Source: CAIYUC01 sp963682005 (GTDB lineage: Bacteria > Bacteroidota > Bacteroidia > Bacteroidales > FEN-979). From it: a stretch of 64,000 nt of DNA. The notes below the pieces were generated by a model that was not told the origin of the DNA, did no database searches, and saw nothing but the letters and a program-made list of their open reading frames with translations. The DNA is taken from NCBI GenBank assembly GCA_963682005.1, contig OY820914.1, positions 3,286,001 through 3,350,000 of the forward strand, read 5' to 3'. Every line of letters starts with the position of its first letter. The stretch's first letter is position 1. Position numbers and translations under genes: made by a program. Shown here piece by piece: positions 44,735-53,790 of this stretch.

Positions 44735-45241
44735 ATGAAAATATTCCTCATCGGCTATATGGGTTCAGGGAAATCACGGCTCGGACAGGAATTGGCCTCG
44801 GCCATGGGGCTCGCATTCCTGGACCTGGATGATCTTTTCGAAGAACGATACAGGATCAGTATTCTCGATTTCTTTTCAAAATACGGGGAAGAACCTTTCA
44901 GGAATATGGAGCATGATGTGCTTCACGGAACGTTACAGGATGACAATGCTGTTATTTCGACCGGCGGAGGCACACCGTGTTTCTCCGACAATATGGAATT
45001 CATCAAAAGAACCGGGATCAGCTTCTACCTGAAACAGGAACCTGGACTCCTGGCTGATCGATTGAGAACGATCCGGAAAAAAAGGCCCCTTCTTCGCGAC
45101 ATACCACCTGGCGATCTGCAAGACTATATTGCATCTCAGCTGTCGGATCGGGAAGTATATTATCTTCAGGCTGATCATGTATTGTCAGGAAAAGAAATTT
45201 CAGTTGAAAAGATCGTGGAACTGGCCAGGCTTCACTTTTGA
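44735..45241 (+). CDS. aroK: Shikimate kinase
   Basis: Phosphorylates shikimate on the way to chorismate, which also feeds MqnA. 168 residues from the ATG at 44735 (the longer frame from 44684 would add 17 residues without family similarity and would overlap the promoter). P-loop GYMGSGKSRLG at about 6-16, shikimate-binding DLDDLFEERY, the FRNMEHDVL arginine, STGGGTPC and the lid arginines in KKRPLLRD. The stop lies 3 bp from the convergent rlmD stop. Confidence 0.95.
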   Translation: MKIFLIGYMGSGKSRLGQELASAMGLAFLDLDDLFEERYRISILDFFSKYGEEPFRNMEHDVLHGTLQDDNAVISTGGGTPCFSDNMEFIKRTGISFYLKQEPGLLADRLRTIRKKRPLLRDIPPGDLQDYIASQLSDREVYYLQADHVLSGKEISVEKIVELARLHF

Positions 45242-45244
45242 CCG

Positions 45245-46675
45245 TCAGACTTTTTTTATCAGAAGAGCAATATTTTCAACATGCTGGGTATGCGGGAACA
45301 TATCTACAGGCTGACACTTGTCAAGTGTGTAGAACTCCTTCAGGATGGCAATGTCCCTGGCCTGGGTGGCAGGATTGCAACTGATGTAAACGATTTTTCC
45401 GGGCAGGACCGTCATCAGAGTCCGAACGACCTTTTCATGCATCCCGGCCCGGGGCGGATCGGTGATCACAATATCCGGATAACCCTTTTCGGCCACAAAT
45501 TCCGGTGTGAGCAATTTCTCGGCTTCACCGGCAAAAAAGGAAGCATTCGTGATCCCATTCAATTTGGCATTTTCATTTGCATCCAGAATAGCTGCTTCAA
45601 CAGATTCGATACCGATCACTTTCTTTACAGCCCCGGCAATATAATTGGCAATGGTACCCGTGCCGGTATAAAGGTCGTAAACCGTTTCATGTCCGCTGAA
45701 ACCGGCAAAATCAGCGGCTGTTCTGTACAATGTCGCAGCCTGTGCGGAATTGGTCTGGAAGAATGATCCGGGTCCGATCCGGAAGGAAATACTTTTATCC
45801 GATCCATAGGCCGGCATCGTTTCCACAATATAAGGAAGTCCTTTGTAATGATTGAATGGCAGGTCGCTTATTGTATCATTCTTTTTGGGATTGATGACGA
45901 AGTACACGGACGATATCTCCGGAAATACACTGACCAGGTGATCAAGTAACCGGGTGATCTCCTCCCGGTCATCCGTTCTGACGATCAGGATGACCATCAC
46001 ATCCCCCGAACCGGTTGTGCGGATGATCAGGTTCCTCAGGAACCCCTGCCATATCCTTACGTCGTAAAATGAAAGGTCATGTTCCTGGGCATATTTCTTC
46101 GTCTCAAGCCGGATGGCATTTGAAGGATCCTGTTGCAGGTAGCATTTGCTTATGTCCAGCACCCGGTCGAACAGGAGTGGGATATGGAATCCCAGGGCGT
46201 TCATTTCTTTTTCTGAAGGGGTGGTTCCTCTTTCAGATTCCATGAGCCACCGGCGGTTGGCGAAGGTGTATTCTAGCTTGTTCCTGTAATAGGTTGACTT
46301 TTCTGATGGAATGATAGGGAAGATCGTTGCATGTTCGATTTTTGCGATTCGCTGCATGGAATCTTCCACCTGCTTCTGTTTGTAAAACAGCTGCTCCTCA
46401 TACTTCATGTTCTGCCACCTGCAGCCGCCGCATGTGCCGAAATGTTCGCAAAAAGCTTCCGTCCTTTTCTCCGAGTATTTATGGAACTTTATAGCTTTCC
46501 CCTCACGATACGATCTTTTCTTCAGGGTAACCCTGATATCCACAACATCCCCGGGAACCACAAAAGGAACAAATATCACAAGGTCGCCAACCCTCGCAAC
46601 AGCTTTTCCTTCTGCACCTGCATCCAGGATCTCGACGTTCTCGAAAATTTGTTCTTTCACTTTATATGCTTTCAT
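45245..46675 (-). CDS. rlmD: 23S rRNA (uracil-5-)-methyltransferase RlmD/RumA family
   Basis: SAM-dependent RNA m5U methyltransferase; 476 residues from the ATG at 46675. A TRAM domain (GKAVARVGDLVIFVPFVVPG) at residues 20-60, a 4Fe-4S motif CEHFGTCGGCRW near 84-95, the SAM-binding YDLYTGTGTIANYIA, VITDPPRAGMHEKV and the catalytic-Cys loop VYISCNPATQARD. The frame is open to 46876, but the extra 67 codons run through spacer and hairpin sequence and look non-coding. The exact rRNA target (U1939 or U747) cannot be told from sequence by eye. Confidence 0.92.
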   Translation of the reverse strand: MKAYKVKEQIFENVEILDAGAEGKAVARVGDLVIFVPFVVPGDVVDIRVTLKKRSYREGKAIKFHKYSEKRTEAFCEHFGTCGGCRWQNMKYEEQLFYKQKQVEDSMQRIAKIEHATIFPIIPSEKSTYYRNKLEYTFANRRWLMESERGTTPSEKEMNALGFHIPLLFDRVLDISKCYLQQDPSNAIRLETKKYAQEHDLSFYDVRIWQGFLRNLIIRTTGSGDVMVILIVRTDDREEITRLLDHLVSVFPEISSVYFVINPKKNDTISDLPFNHYKGLPYIVETMPAYGSDKSISFRIGPGSFFQTNSAQAATLYRTAADFAGFSGHETVYDLYTGTGTIANYIAGAVKKVIGIESVEAAILDANENAKLNGITNASFFAGEAEKLLTPEFVAEKGYPDIVITDPPRAGMHEKVVRTLMTVLPGKIVYISCNPATQARDIAILKEFYTLDKCQPVDMFPHTQHVENIALLIKKV

Positions 46676-46699
46676 ATGGCTGGCTTCAGGCTGCGTCAT

Positions 46700-46715
46700 C
46701 CCCGCGAAAGCGGGG
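46700..46715. other. GNRA hairpin between hydE and rlmD
   Basis: CCCCGCGAAAGCGGGG, a 6-bp GC stem with a GAAA tetraloop, downstream of hydE. It has no adequate U-tract, so an mRNA-stability element is as likely as a terminator. Confidence 0.5.
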
Positions 46716-46751
46716 ACGTAATTCGTAATTCGTAATCTGTAATTGAATTCG

Positions 46752-47843
46752 TCACTTTGAATTCCGGGTTCTGAAATAATGTTTCGAGTCGCCCCATTCG
46801 CCGTAACCGATCTCATCGCCGGCCATGGCGATGCGGACTTCGAGGCAGCTTTTGCATTCTTCGGCCTCCTCATCAAGGCAGGGCTTGTTTTCGTACAGGA
46901 GGTAATCCTGCCGGTATTTGACAGGAGTAAGGTTCGGCATGATCACATTGGCGCCGACCATCAATGCTTTTTCCCTTCCCTGCGGATCGATCGTCTGCAT
47001 TGCCGTAGTGGCGGCAATATTGATATCCTTCATCATGATCCGCAGGACCGCGACCATTTTTAAGGAAAGCCTGAACCTGTCGGTGAGTGGCATCAGTTCA
47101 TTCCTGAATTGGTACAGGGGCGTATCCTCATGTTCAATATATGGGCCCATTCCAACCATATCCACGTCAAAATCCCGGAAGAAAATAAGATCATCTGCAA
47201 GGTTCTCCATGGTTTGAAACGGAAGCCCGATCATGACGCCCGTGCCCACCTGGTACCCGGCTTTTTTTAGCGTTCTCAATGCTTCCAGCCGCTCATTATA
47301 ATCGTGATGACGGTCATTCGGATGAAGTTTTTTATAGAGTTCGGGATTCGACACCTCGATGCGGAGCAGGTATCTGTGCGCTCCCGCCTCAAACCAGCGG
47401 TGGTAGGTTTCTTCAGTTTGTTCACCGAGTGAAAGGGTCACATGCAATTTCCCATCGGTCAGCTTATGGATATCCTTCAACAACCGTTCAATATCTGAAA
47501 TGAACTTTTTGTCGCTGCGTTCACCTGATTGGATTACGATGGATGCAAACCTGTTGTCGAAGGCGAATTTCGCTGCAGTAAGCACTTCTTCATCCGTCAT
47601 CTGGTACCGTGCATACCGGCTGTTCCCGGCCCTGATCCCGCAGTAAAGGCAATTCTTGGAACAGTAGTTGGAATATTCGATCAACCCCCGGAAATATACT
47701 TTCTTTCCGACGAATTCTTTCTTCGTCTCAGCTGCTTTCGCAAAGATCTTCTTCGTACCCTCCTCATCAGCACTCAGAAGCGCCATCAAATCTTCCTTGA
47801 GGAAATGGTCTTTGTTCAATATTTCATTGATCTTAATGTCCAT
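46752..47843 (-). CDS. hydE: [FeFe]-hydrogenase maturase HydE (radical SAM)
   Basis: Radical-SAM enzyme that helps build the dithiomethylamine-bridged di-iron subcluster of [FeFe]-hydrogenase. 363 residues. The CxxxCxxC motif is YCSKNCLYCG (Cys61, 65, 68), preceded by VYFRGLIEYSN as in HydE. VIQSGERSD, GTGVMIGLPFQT and PNLTPVKYRQDYLLYENKPC are also typical. hydF and hydG and the hydrogenase are not in the window. The close relatives BioB and PylB are less likely given the SNYCSKNCLYCGIR context and the C-terminal cysteines. Confidence 0.85.
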   Translation of the reverse strand: MDIKINEILNKDHFLKEDLMALLSADEEGTKKIFAKAAETKKEFVGKKVYFRGLIEYSNYCSKNCLYCGIRAGNSRYARYQMTDEEVLTAAKFAFDNRFASIVIQSGERSDKKFISDIERLLKDIHKLTDGKLHVTLSLGEQTEETYHRWFEAGAHRYLLRIEVSNPELYKKLHPNDRHHDYNERLEALRTLKKAGYQVGTGVMIGLPFQTMENLADDLIFFRDFDVDMVGMGPYIEHEDTPLYQFRNELMPLTDRFRLSLKMVAVLRIMMKDINIAATTAMQTIDPQGREKALMVGANVIMPNLTPVKYRQDYLLYENKPCLDEEAEECKSCLEVRIAMAGDEIGYGEWGDSKHYFRTRNSK

Positions 47844-48048
47844 TCTTTATCCAAATTGCATCTTAATATGCATTAACGTAATCTGGTTTTTTCCGGCATC
47901 ATCCATTCCTGCATTCTGAATTCCTGCATCCCTGCATTCAAACCAGAACACGGATAAATCGGAATATAACGGATATTCACGGATCAGATTTACCCGAAAA
48001 ATCATTTTATTAGCAACTCACCAGTTCACCACCTCACCACCTCACCAC
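47844..48048. repeat. Spacer with 8-bp tandem repeats before the ychF stop
   Basis: Three CACCACCT units at 48027-48050 run into the ychF stop codon (48049-48051). The rest (GCATTCTGAATTCCTGCATC and CGGATAAATCGGAATATAAC words) is repetitive spacer without a gene. Confidence 0.75.
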
Positions 48049-49146
48049 CTAAACATTAAACCTGATATGCATAATATCCCCGTCATCCACAATGTAATTC
48101 TTGCCTTCAACCATCAGTTTCCCGGCTTCCTTGCAGGCATGCTCCGAGCCAAGACGAATAAAGTCGTTGTATTTCATTACTTCCGCCCGGATAAAGCCTC
48201 TTTCCAGGTCGCTGTGGATAACGCCGGCGGCCTGCGGGGCGCTCATTCCGTTTTTTATCGTCCATGCCCTGACCTCTTTGGGGCCGGCGGTGAAGAATGT
48301 CCTCAGGTCAAGGAGGTGATAGGCGGTTCGCACAAGACGATTGACGCCGGGTTCCTGCAATCCCGCATCGGCAAGGAATGCCAGCCGGTCTTCCATGCTG
48401 TCGAGCTCAGCAATCTCCGCTTCGAGCCTGGCTGCAATGATCAGCACCTCCGCGTTTTCTTCTTTGATGGCTTCAATGAACCTTGCTGTATAGGCATTTC
48501 CTGAAACAGCGGAACTGTCGTCCACGTTACAAACATACATCACGGGTTTATCCGATAAAAGGAAAAGGTCTTCAATGAACCGCTTGTCCTCTTGATGAAC
48601 GGGTGCCGATCTCGCTGATTTGAATGATTCGAGGTGATCTTTATAAATGGTAAGCACATCCACTCCATGCTTTGCATCCTTGTCACCCGATTTGGCATTC
48701 TTTTCCAGTTTCTGGATCTTTTTCTCAACCGATTCGAGGTCCCTGACCTGGAGTTCCAGGTCAACGATCTCCTTATCTCTTACAGGATCCACAGAACCTT
48801 CAATGTGCGGAAGGTTCGGGTCATCAAAGCATCGCAACACCTGGATGACGGCATCCACCTGTCGGATATCGGCCAGGAACTTATTTCCGATCCCCTCGCC
48901 ATGGCTTGCACCTTTCGCCAGCCCCGGGATATCCAGCATTTCCATGGTCGTAGGGACGATCTTGGCTGCATGGATGAATTTATCGATCTCAAAAAGCCTG
49001 GGATCGGGTACATTCATCATCCCGATGTTGGATTTGGTAGAACTGAAGGCAGCAATTCCGGTTTCACCCTTGGTGTTGGAAATGCAGTTGAACAATGTCG
49101 TCTTCCCGGTATTGGTAAGACCGATAATTCCGCAGCGTAAGGGCAT
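48049..49146 (-). CDS. ychF: Redox-regulated ATPase/GTPase YchF (Obg family)
   Basis: Universally conserved Obg-like P-loop ATPase that binds ribosomes. 365 residues from the ATG at 49146, which gives the family start MPLRCGIIGLTNTGKTTLF; the frame stays open to 49227, but the -7 box lies there. Motifs: G1 GLTNTGKTT, DIPGLAKGASHGEGIGNKFL, NVDD in place of NKxD, and the C-terminal TGS-like domain (TFFTAGPKEVRAWTI, GKNYIVDDGDIMHIRFNV). Monocistronic in appearance. Confidence 0.96.
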   Translation of the reverse strand: MPLRCGIIGLTNTGKTTLFNCISNTKGETGIAAFSSTKSNIGMMNVPDPRLFEIDKFIHAAKIVPTTMEMLDIPGLAKGASHGEGIGNKFLADIRQVDAVIQVLRCFDDPNLPHIEGSVDPVRDKEIVDLELQVRDLESVEKKIQKLEKNAKSGDKDAKHGVDVLTIYKDHLESFKSARSAPVHQEDKRFIEDLFLLSDKPVMYVCNVDDSSAVSGNAYTARFIEAIKEENAEVLIIAARLEAEIAELDSMEDRLAFLADAGLQEPGVNRLVRTAYHLLDLRTFFTAGPKEVRAWTIKNGMSAPQAAGVIHSDLERGFIRAEVMKYNDFIRLGSEHACKEAGKLMVEGKNYIVDDGDIMHIRFNV

Positions 49147-49165
49147 AGGCGATGGTTTTGGACAA

Positions 49166-49173
49166 CAAAGGTA
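49166..49173 (-). promoter_or_regulatory. -7 box for ychF
   Basis: TACCTTTG on the minus strand, 20 bp before the ATG at 49146. Confidence 0.45.
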
Positions 49174-49247
49174 GAGATTTTTGATGAATTGCCGAGGGAA
49201 ATACCCCTCCCTGAGAGGTTGTATCAAAAGTCATCTTTTTGTCTTTC

Positions 49248-49319
49248 ACCGCAAAGACGCGAAGACGCAAACTTCAAAAATCAAGAATAGATTTTTTGGC
49301 GTCTTAGCGACTTAGCGGT
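49248..49319. repeat. Inverted repeat of the CGCAGAGACGC family
   Basis: ACCGCAAAGACGCGAAGACG at the left is matched by CGTCTTAGCGACTTAGCGGT at the right, 72 bp end to end. It is related to the pstS-pstC hairpin. The sequence from 49320 to 49456 holds nothing further that I recognise. Confidence 0.7.
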
Positions 49320-49456
49320 TATTTTTCCTTTTGAGATAGCCTCTTCTATTTCCTGTTTCTCCCGGTACTTTGGTTTACCGAACTCATCTCCATGTCGCTC
49401 ATCTGCTTCGGGGGATTACCTGTAAAAAGCTGCTGAATCAGAGCATCGTAAGAGGT

Positions 49457-50187
49457 TAACCTGAATTGAAGATCCCTGTGGCCTGGAACATAACCTGGCC
49501 GGTTGATGAGGTTATTGATTGAATGGTCCCGTTGATCTTTCTGAATTCACCGGGAATCTCACCATCTGCCTGGTAATTCCATGACGTATTGGAGGTCCAG
49601 CTGTCAAGCAGGTATAATTCCGTATGATAACGACTGAATTTTCCGGGAGGGTAGCTGACTGAAACAGAATTGGCAGCATTTCAGTCACGAGCAGTTCTTC
49701 CACCATGTAAGGAATATCGGAATGCTCATCCCCGGCAGTGTATCCTTTAACAGATGCTTCATAATACTGGGCAGTCAAAGGGAACAGGATATTCTTTGAT
49801 CCGGAAGCATCGGTAACTGACATGTCAACATCATAGGCATTACCAGTCAGACCGGGGAATTCCCATGTACGTGTTCATCGTGACCATAAAATTGTGAACG
49901 AAGAAGGCAAATGTCACAATTGTTACACTGAATCGTTCCGGAGCCACAGAACCGGGTTTTGCATACATTGTATAGGTTCCGTTTTGCCGCACGAGGGTGT
50001 CAGCGATCACATTCCCCTGCGGGGCCATTCAGAAAGATAATGCAGCAAGATCTTTTGCGATAAAATTTCCTGAAACAGTGAAGGTTAAAAGAACAGTTTG
50101 TTCTCCCGAGGGGTTATTTTCCTTCTTTTTACACCCTCCGGAAAGAAGTAATAATTGGATAAAAAAAACCAGGATCAGGATTCTCAT
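49457..50187 (-). pseudogene. Decayed lipoprotein gene
   Basis: A lipoprotein signal starts at 50187 (MRILILVFFIQLLLLSGGC, then KKKENNPSG). The frame then meets an in-frame TGA at 50029-50031, continues in the same frame (APQGNVIADTLVRQNGTY), shifts near 49830 (NAYDVDMSVTDASGSKN), and shifts again near 49640 to reach SRYHTELYLLDSWTSNTSWN and a TAA at 49457-49459. The pieces read as one protein of about 240 residues, possibly an Ig-like or carboxypeptidase-regulatory-like lipoprotein. Three separate lesions make sequencing error unlikely but not excluded. I do not recognise a family. Nothing in this stretch supports an intact gene. Confidence 0.7.
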
Positions 50188-50403
50188 GGAAGTGATTTTC
50201 GGAAACGACAAAGGTACGAAACCATGAAAAGCGGGCTATTATCGGGTAAATTCAACCTTATGTTGCTGTTCGTAAGTCATGTCCGTCCGAAAAGTTAAGC
50301 TGGGGTTAAGACCCGGAATGGCAACAGCATCCAGGTCAGTCCATTACAACCCGGTTTTGTTATTTAGAACGAGAAATACGGACCATGACGGATAATCTGA
50401 TGG

Positions 50404-50411
50404 TACCTTTG
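50404..50411 (+). promoter_or_regulatory. -7 box for the coiled-coil lipoprotein
   Basis: TACCTTTG, 23 bp before the ATG at 50434. Confidence 0.45.
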
Positions 50412-50433
50412 CATCTAACTTAAAATCATATAT

Positions 50434-51303
50434 ATGAAAAAGTACATAATAATAATGGTTATTCCGTTTCTTTTCGCATGCGGCAGGTCCGCAAAGGAAA
50501 GAGCAGCGGAACTGCAGGTGCGAACTGACAGTCTCATGCAGCAGACCTCGCAAAAGGATGTTGCCATCAATGATTTCGTTAAGTCGATCAATGATATCGA
50601 AGGAATGCTTGATTCCATTAAAACGAGGGAGAATATTGTGAGTCTTAAGGCCCATAATACCGGCGAATTGAAGGTATCATCAAGAGACCAGATCAGGTCG
50701 GACATCGTTTCCATTTATGATCTCATGCTGAAGAATAAGGAGCAACTGAACAATTTATCCCACAGGTTAAGAATGTCAGGGGTTAAGAACAGCGAAATGG
50801 AGAAGCTGATTGATCGTCTTCAAAAGGACCTTTCAGACAAGGTAACTGAATTGGATGCTTTAAGGGATAAAGTGTCGAAGATGGACATAGCGATGGCTGA
50901 TGCCCACAAAAAGCTTGATACACTGAGCAACATCATACAGACGCAAAATGCACAGATCACGGTACAGGAAGCAAAAATAGATGCACAGACCAACACCCTG
51001 AACACAGCCTGGTACTTTATCGGGACGAGGAAGGAATTGAAGGATGCAGGCATTATCAAAGGAGGGAAAATACTTGCTGATTTCAACAAATCGAAATTCA
51101 GGAAAGTCGATATCAGTAAAACCAATGAGATCCTTCTTGGTATGAAAAAGGTTAAGATGTTGTCGGTTCACCCTTCATCATCCTATAAGCTGAATAAAAA
51201 AGGAAAGGAGATAGAATCACTTGAAGTCACGGACAACATGGCTTTCTGGAGCGATTCAAAATTCCTGGTGATCGAAGTGGACAAACCCCTTGCACTTAAA
51301 TAA
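50434..51303 (+). CDS. Coiled-coil lipoprotein of unknown function
   Basis: 289 residues. Lipoprotein signal MKKYIIIMVIPFLFAC with Cys16 as the lipidation site. Residues about 20-190 are charged heptad-rich helix (RDQIRSDIVSIYDLMLKNKE, LIDRLQKDLSDKVTELDALR, ITVQEAKIDAQTNTLN), predicted coiled coil. The C-terminal 90 residues look globular: TAWYFIGTRKELKDAGII, FNKSKFRKVDIS, VHPSSSYKL and FLVIEVDKPLALK. Similar Bacteroidetes lipoproteins exist and some are annotated as adhesin-like, but I cannot support that from sequence. It has its own promoter box and lies upstream of rpsA without obvious linkage. Confidence 0.75.
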   Translation: MKKYIIIMVIPFLFACGRSAKERAAELQVRTDSLMQQTSQKDVAINDFVKSINDIEGMLDSIKTRENIVSLKAHNTGELKVSSRDQIRSDIVSIYDLMLKNKEQLNNLSHRLRMSGVKNSEMEKLIDRLQKDLSDKVTELDALRDKVSKMDIAMADAHKKLDTLSNIIQTQNAQITVQEAKIDAQTNTLNTAWYFIGTRKELKDAGIIKGGKILADFNKSKFRKVDISKTNEILLGMKKVKMLSVHPSSSYKLNKKGKEIESLEVTDNMAFWSDSKFLVIEVDKPLALK

Positions 51304-51455
51304 GGAAAGTTTGTCATAACCACGGTCAGACATTGAACTACGGAGGTGCAGAGGTATTTGTGTTGCATAAATACCCTTTGCACCTCCCCGTTTTTGTGAT
51401 CGTTTCCAATGCCCGGGTGTTGTGGTTGCTTCTTACTGTTAATTTGACCGTAAGC

Positions 51456-51487
51456 TTTGATTTGTCAAACTTTTATTTCTATCTTTG
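51456..51487 (+). promoter_or_regulatory. Promoter of rpsA
   Basis: TTTG at 51456-51459, a 20-bp spacer and TATCTTTG at 51480-51487: the best -33/-7 match in the window, as expected for a highly expressed ribosomal gene. The leader would be about 100 nt. Confidence 0.7.
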
Positions 51488-51563
51488 CACCCCATTTTCA
51501 AGGCGGAAAAATGGAATTGTTCTTTATCCGAAATCCCCAACCTAATAAACATAGTATTAACCC

Positions 51564-51580
51564 GGTAGCCACAAGCTGCC
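51564..51580 (+). promoter_or_regulatory. Leader hairpin before rpsA
   Basis: GGTAGC (51564-51569) can pair with GCTGCC (51575-51580) around CACAA, 15 bases before the ATG at 51596. S1 autoregulates through its leader in other bacteria; a role here is inference. Confidence 0.35.
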
Positions 51581-51595
51581 ACAAAGAAAAAGTAA

Positions 51596-53785
51596 ATGAG
51601 TTCAGAAGAATTGAATGTTAACAATGAGAATGAAGTCAATCCTAATGAAGTTCCAGGTGAAGTACAGAATGAAGTACAGAATGAAATTCAGGATGAAATA
51701 ACACCGGAACCTGCAGCAGAAGTAATAGAGCCTGTTGTAGTGGAAGAGGTTAGAAAATTTGAATTGGTACCTGAGCCGAAAACCACATTTGAAACATTAA
51801 AAGATTTTGACTGGGATTCCATCGGGAAAAAGCATGAGAACTATGCACCCGAAGAAAGACTGAAACTTGAACAGGAATATGATCGCACCCTTAGCTCGAT
51901 CAACGAGCATGAAGTGATCGATGGCACTGTTGTCGCAATGAATAACCGTGAAGTGGTCATTAACATCGGATTTAAATCGGATGGCGTGATCCAGCTGAAC
52001 GAATTCCGTTACAACCCCGAATTAAAAGTCGGTGATACTGTTGAGGTTTACGTTGAAAACCAGGAAGACCCGAACGGACAGCTCATCCTTTCACATAAAA
52101 AAGCACGGATCCTCAAATCATGGGAACGTATCAACGCCGCTTACGAAAAGCAGGAGATCATCAAAGGTTACGTTAAATCCCGTACCAAAGGCGGTCTTAT
52201 CGTTGATATTTTCGGTATCGAAGCCTTCCTCCCCGGATCGCAGATCGATGTCAAACCCATCCGCGATTATGATATTTTTGTTGATAAAGTCATGGAATTC
52301 AAGGTTGTGAAAATCAATCATGAATATAAGAATGTTGTTGTATCGCACAAAGCACTTATTGAAGACGAACTGGAAGCCCAGAAAGCAGAGATCATCAAGA
52401 AACTGGAAAAAGGACAGATCCTTGAAGGTACAGTTAAGAATATCACCTCCTATGGCGTATTCATCGACCTGGGTGGCGTCGACGGCCTGATCCATATCAC
52501 CGACCTCAGCTGGGGCAGGATCAACCATCCGGAAGAAATTGTCAAGCTTGACCAGAAAATCAAAGTCGTTATCCTTGACTTTGATGAAAACAAGAAGCGT
52601 ATCGCGCTCGGTCTGAAACAGCTGACACCTCATCCATGGGATTCACTCGATCAGAACATGAAGGTTGGCGATAAAGTAAAAGGAAAAGTTGTTGTTATTG
52701 CTGATTACGGTGCATTCGTGGAAATCGCTACCGGTGTTGAAGGCCTGATCCACGTCTCCGAAATGTCATGGTCGCAACACCTCCGCACCGCACAGGATTT
52801 CCTCAAGGTAGGCCAGGAAGTAGAAGCAGTTATCCTGACCCTCGACCGCGAAGAGCGCAAGATGTCAATGGGTATCAAGCAGCTGATCCCGGATCCATGG
52901 GCGAATATCAAGGAAAAATATCCGATGAAGTCAAAGCATAGTGCTACCGTTCGGAATTTTACCAATTTCGGGATCTTTGTCGAACTTGAAGAAGGAGTTG
53001 ATGGCCTGATCCACATTTCCGACCTTTCCTGGTCAAAGAAGATCAAGCATCCTGCAGAATTTACCAAGATCGGCGAAAAGATCGAAGTAATGGTTCTCGA
53101 TATTGATGTTGAAAACCGCAGGCTCAGCCTGGGTCACAAACAGCTTGAAGAAAACCCGTGGGATGTGTTTGAATCCGTATTTGCTGTTGGTTCAATCCAT
53201 AAAGGAACGATCGTCAGCATGAACGATAAGGGAGCTATTGTTGCCCTTCCGTATGGTGTTGAAGGGTTTGCACCTTTCCGCCACCTGGTGAAGGAAGATG
53301 GTGTTCAGGCAAGGGATGAAGAGAACATCGATTTTAAAGTGATCGAATTCTCCAAGGAAAACAAGAAGATCATCCTTTCCCACTCGAAGGTTTACCAGGA
53401 TATGGCAAACGCTGAGAAGAACAAGGAAGCTTCAAAGGATAAGAAAAAGGAGAGTGCAACCAAAAAAGCCGTGAAAAAGATCAAGGATAATCTCGAAAAG
53501 ACAACCCTTGGTGATATCGAATCACTGGCCAACCTGAAATCAGAAATGACAAGGGCTGAAGAGCAGGAAAAACAGGAAAAGCAGGACAGGTTCATTAAAG
53601 CGATGGAAGATAAGAAAGCCGGAGAAACCGCAACCGAAGAACCCAAAGCTGAAGAACCTGAAGTGACCGCAGAAGAACCGGTTATGGAAGAACCTGTAGC
53701 CGAAGAGCCGGTCATGGAAACACCGGAGGTTGACGAACCTGAAGCAAAATCAGAAGAACCGACCGAGGAGAAAAAGGAAGAATAG
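51596..53785 (+). CDS. rpsA: 30S ribosomal protein S1
   Basis: mRNA-binding ribosomal protein, 729 residues, longer than the E. coli protein (557). Six S1 OB-fold repeats run from about residue 115 to 600; the best are EGTVKNITSYGVFIDLGGVD then GLIHITDLSW, KGKVVVIADYGAFVEIATGV, and SATVRNFTNFGIFVELEEGV. The N-terminal 60 residues are acidic with repeated NEV/QNEIQDE words. The C-terminal 90 are Lys-rich and then acidic, with EEPVMEEPVAEEPVMETPE repeats. Such tails are common in Bacteroidetes S1. rnz follows after 5 bp. Confidence 0.96.
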   Translation: MSSEELNVNNENEVNPNEVPGEVQNEVQNEIQDEITPEPAAEVIEPVVVEEVRKFELVPEPKTTFETLKDFDWDSIGKKHENYAPEERLKLEQEYDRTLSSINEHEVIDGTVVAMNNREVVINIGFKSDGVIQLNEFRYNPELKVGDTVEVYVENQEDPNGQLILSHKKARILKSWERINAAYEKQEIIKGYVKSRTKGGLIVDIFGIEAFLPGSQIDVKPIRDYDIFVDKVMEFKVVKINHEYKNVVVSHKALIEDELEAQKAEIIKKLEKGQILEGTVKNITSYGVFIDLGGVDGLIHITDLSWGRINHPEEIVKLDQKIKVVILDFDENKKRIALGLKQLTPHPWDSLDQNMKVGDKVKGKVVVIADYGAFVEIATGVEGLIHVSEMSWSQHLRTAQDFLKVGQEVEAVILTLDREERKMSMGIKQLIPDPWANIKEKYPMKSKHSATVRNFTNFGIFVELEEGVDGLIHISDLSWSKKIKHPAEFTKIGEKIEVMVLDIDVENRRLSLGHKQLEENPWDVFESVFAVGSIHKGTIVSMNDKGAIVALPYGVEGFAPFRHLVKEDGVQARDEENIDFKVIEFSKENKKIILSHSKVYQDMANAEKNKEASKDKKKESATKKAVKKIKDNLEKTTLGDIESLANLKSEMTRAEEQEKQEKQDRFIKAMEDKKAGETATEEPKAEEPEVTAEEPVMEEPVAEEPVMETPEVDEPEAKSEEPTEEKKEE

Positions 53786-53790
53786 TCGCA

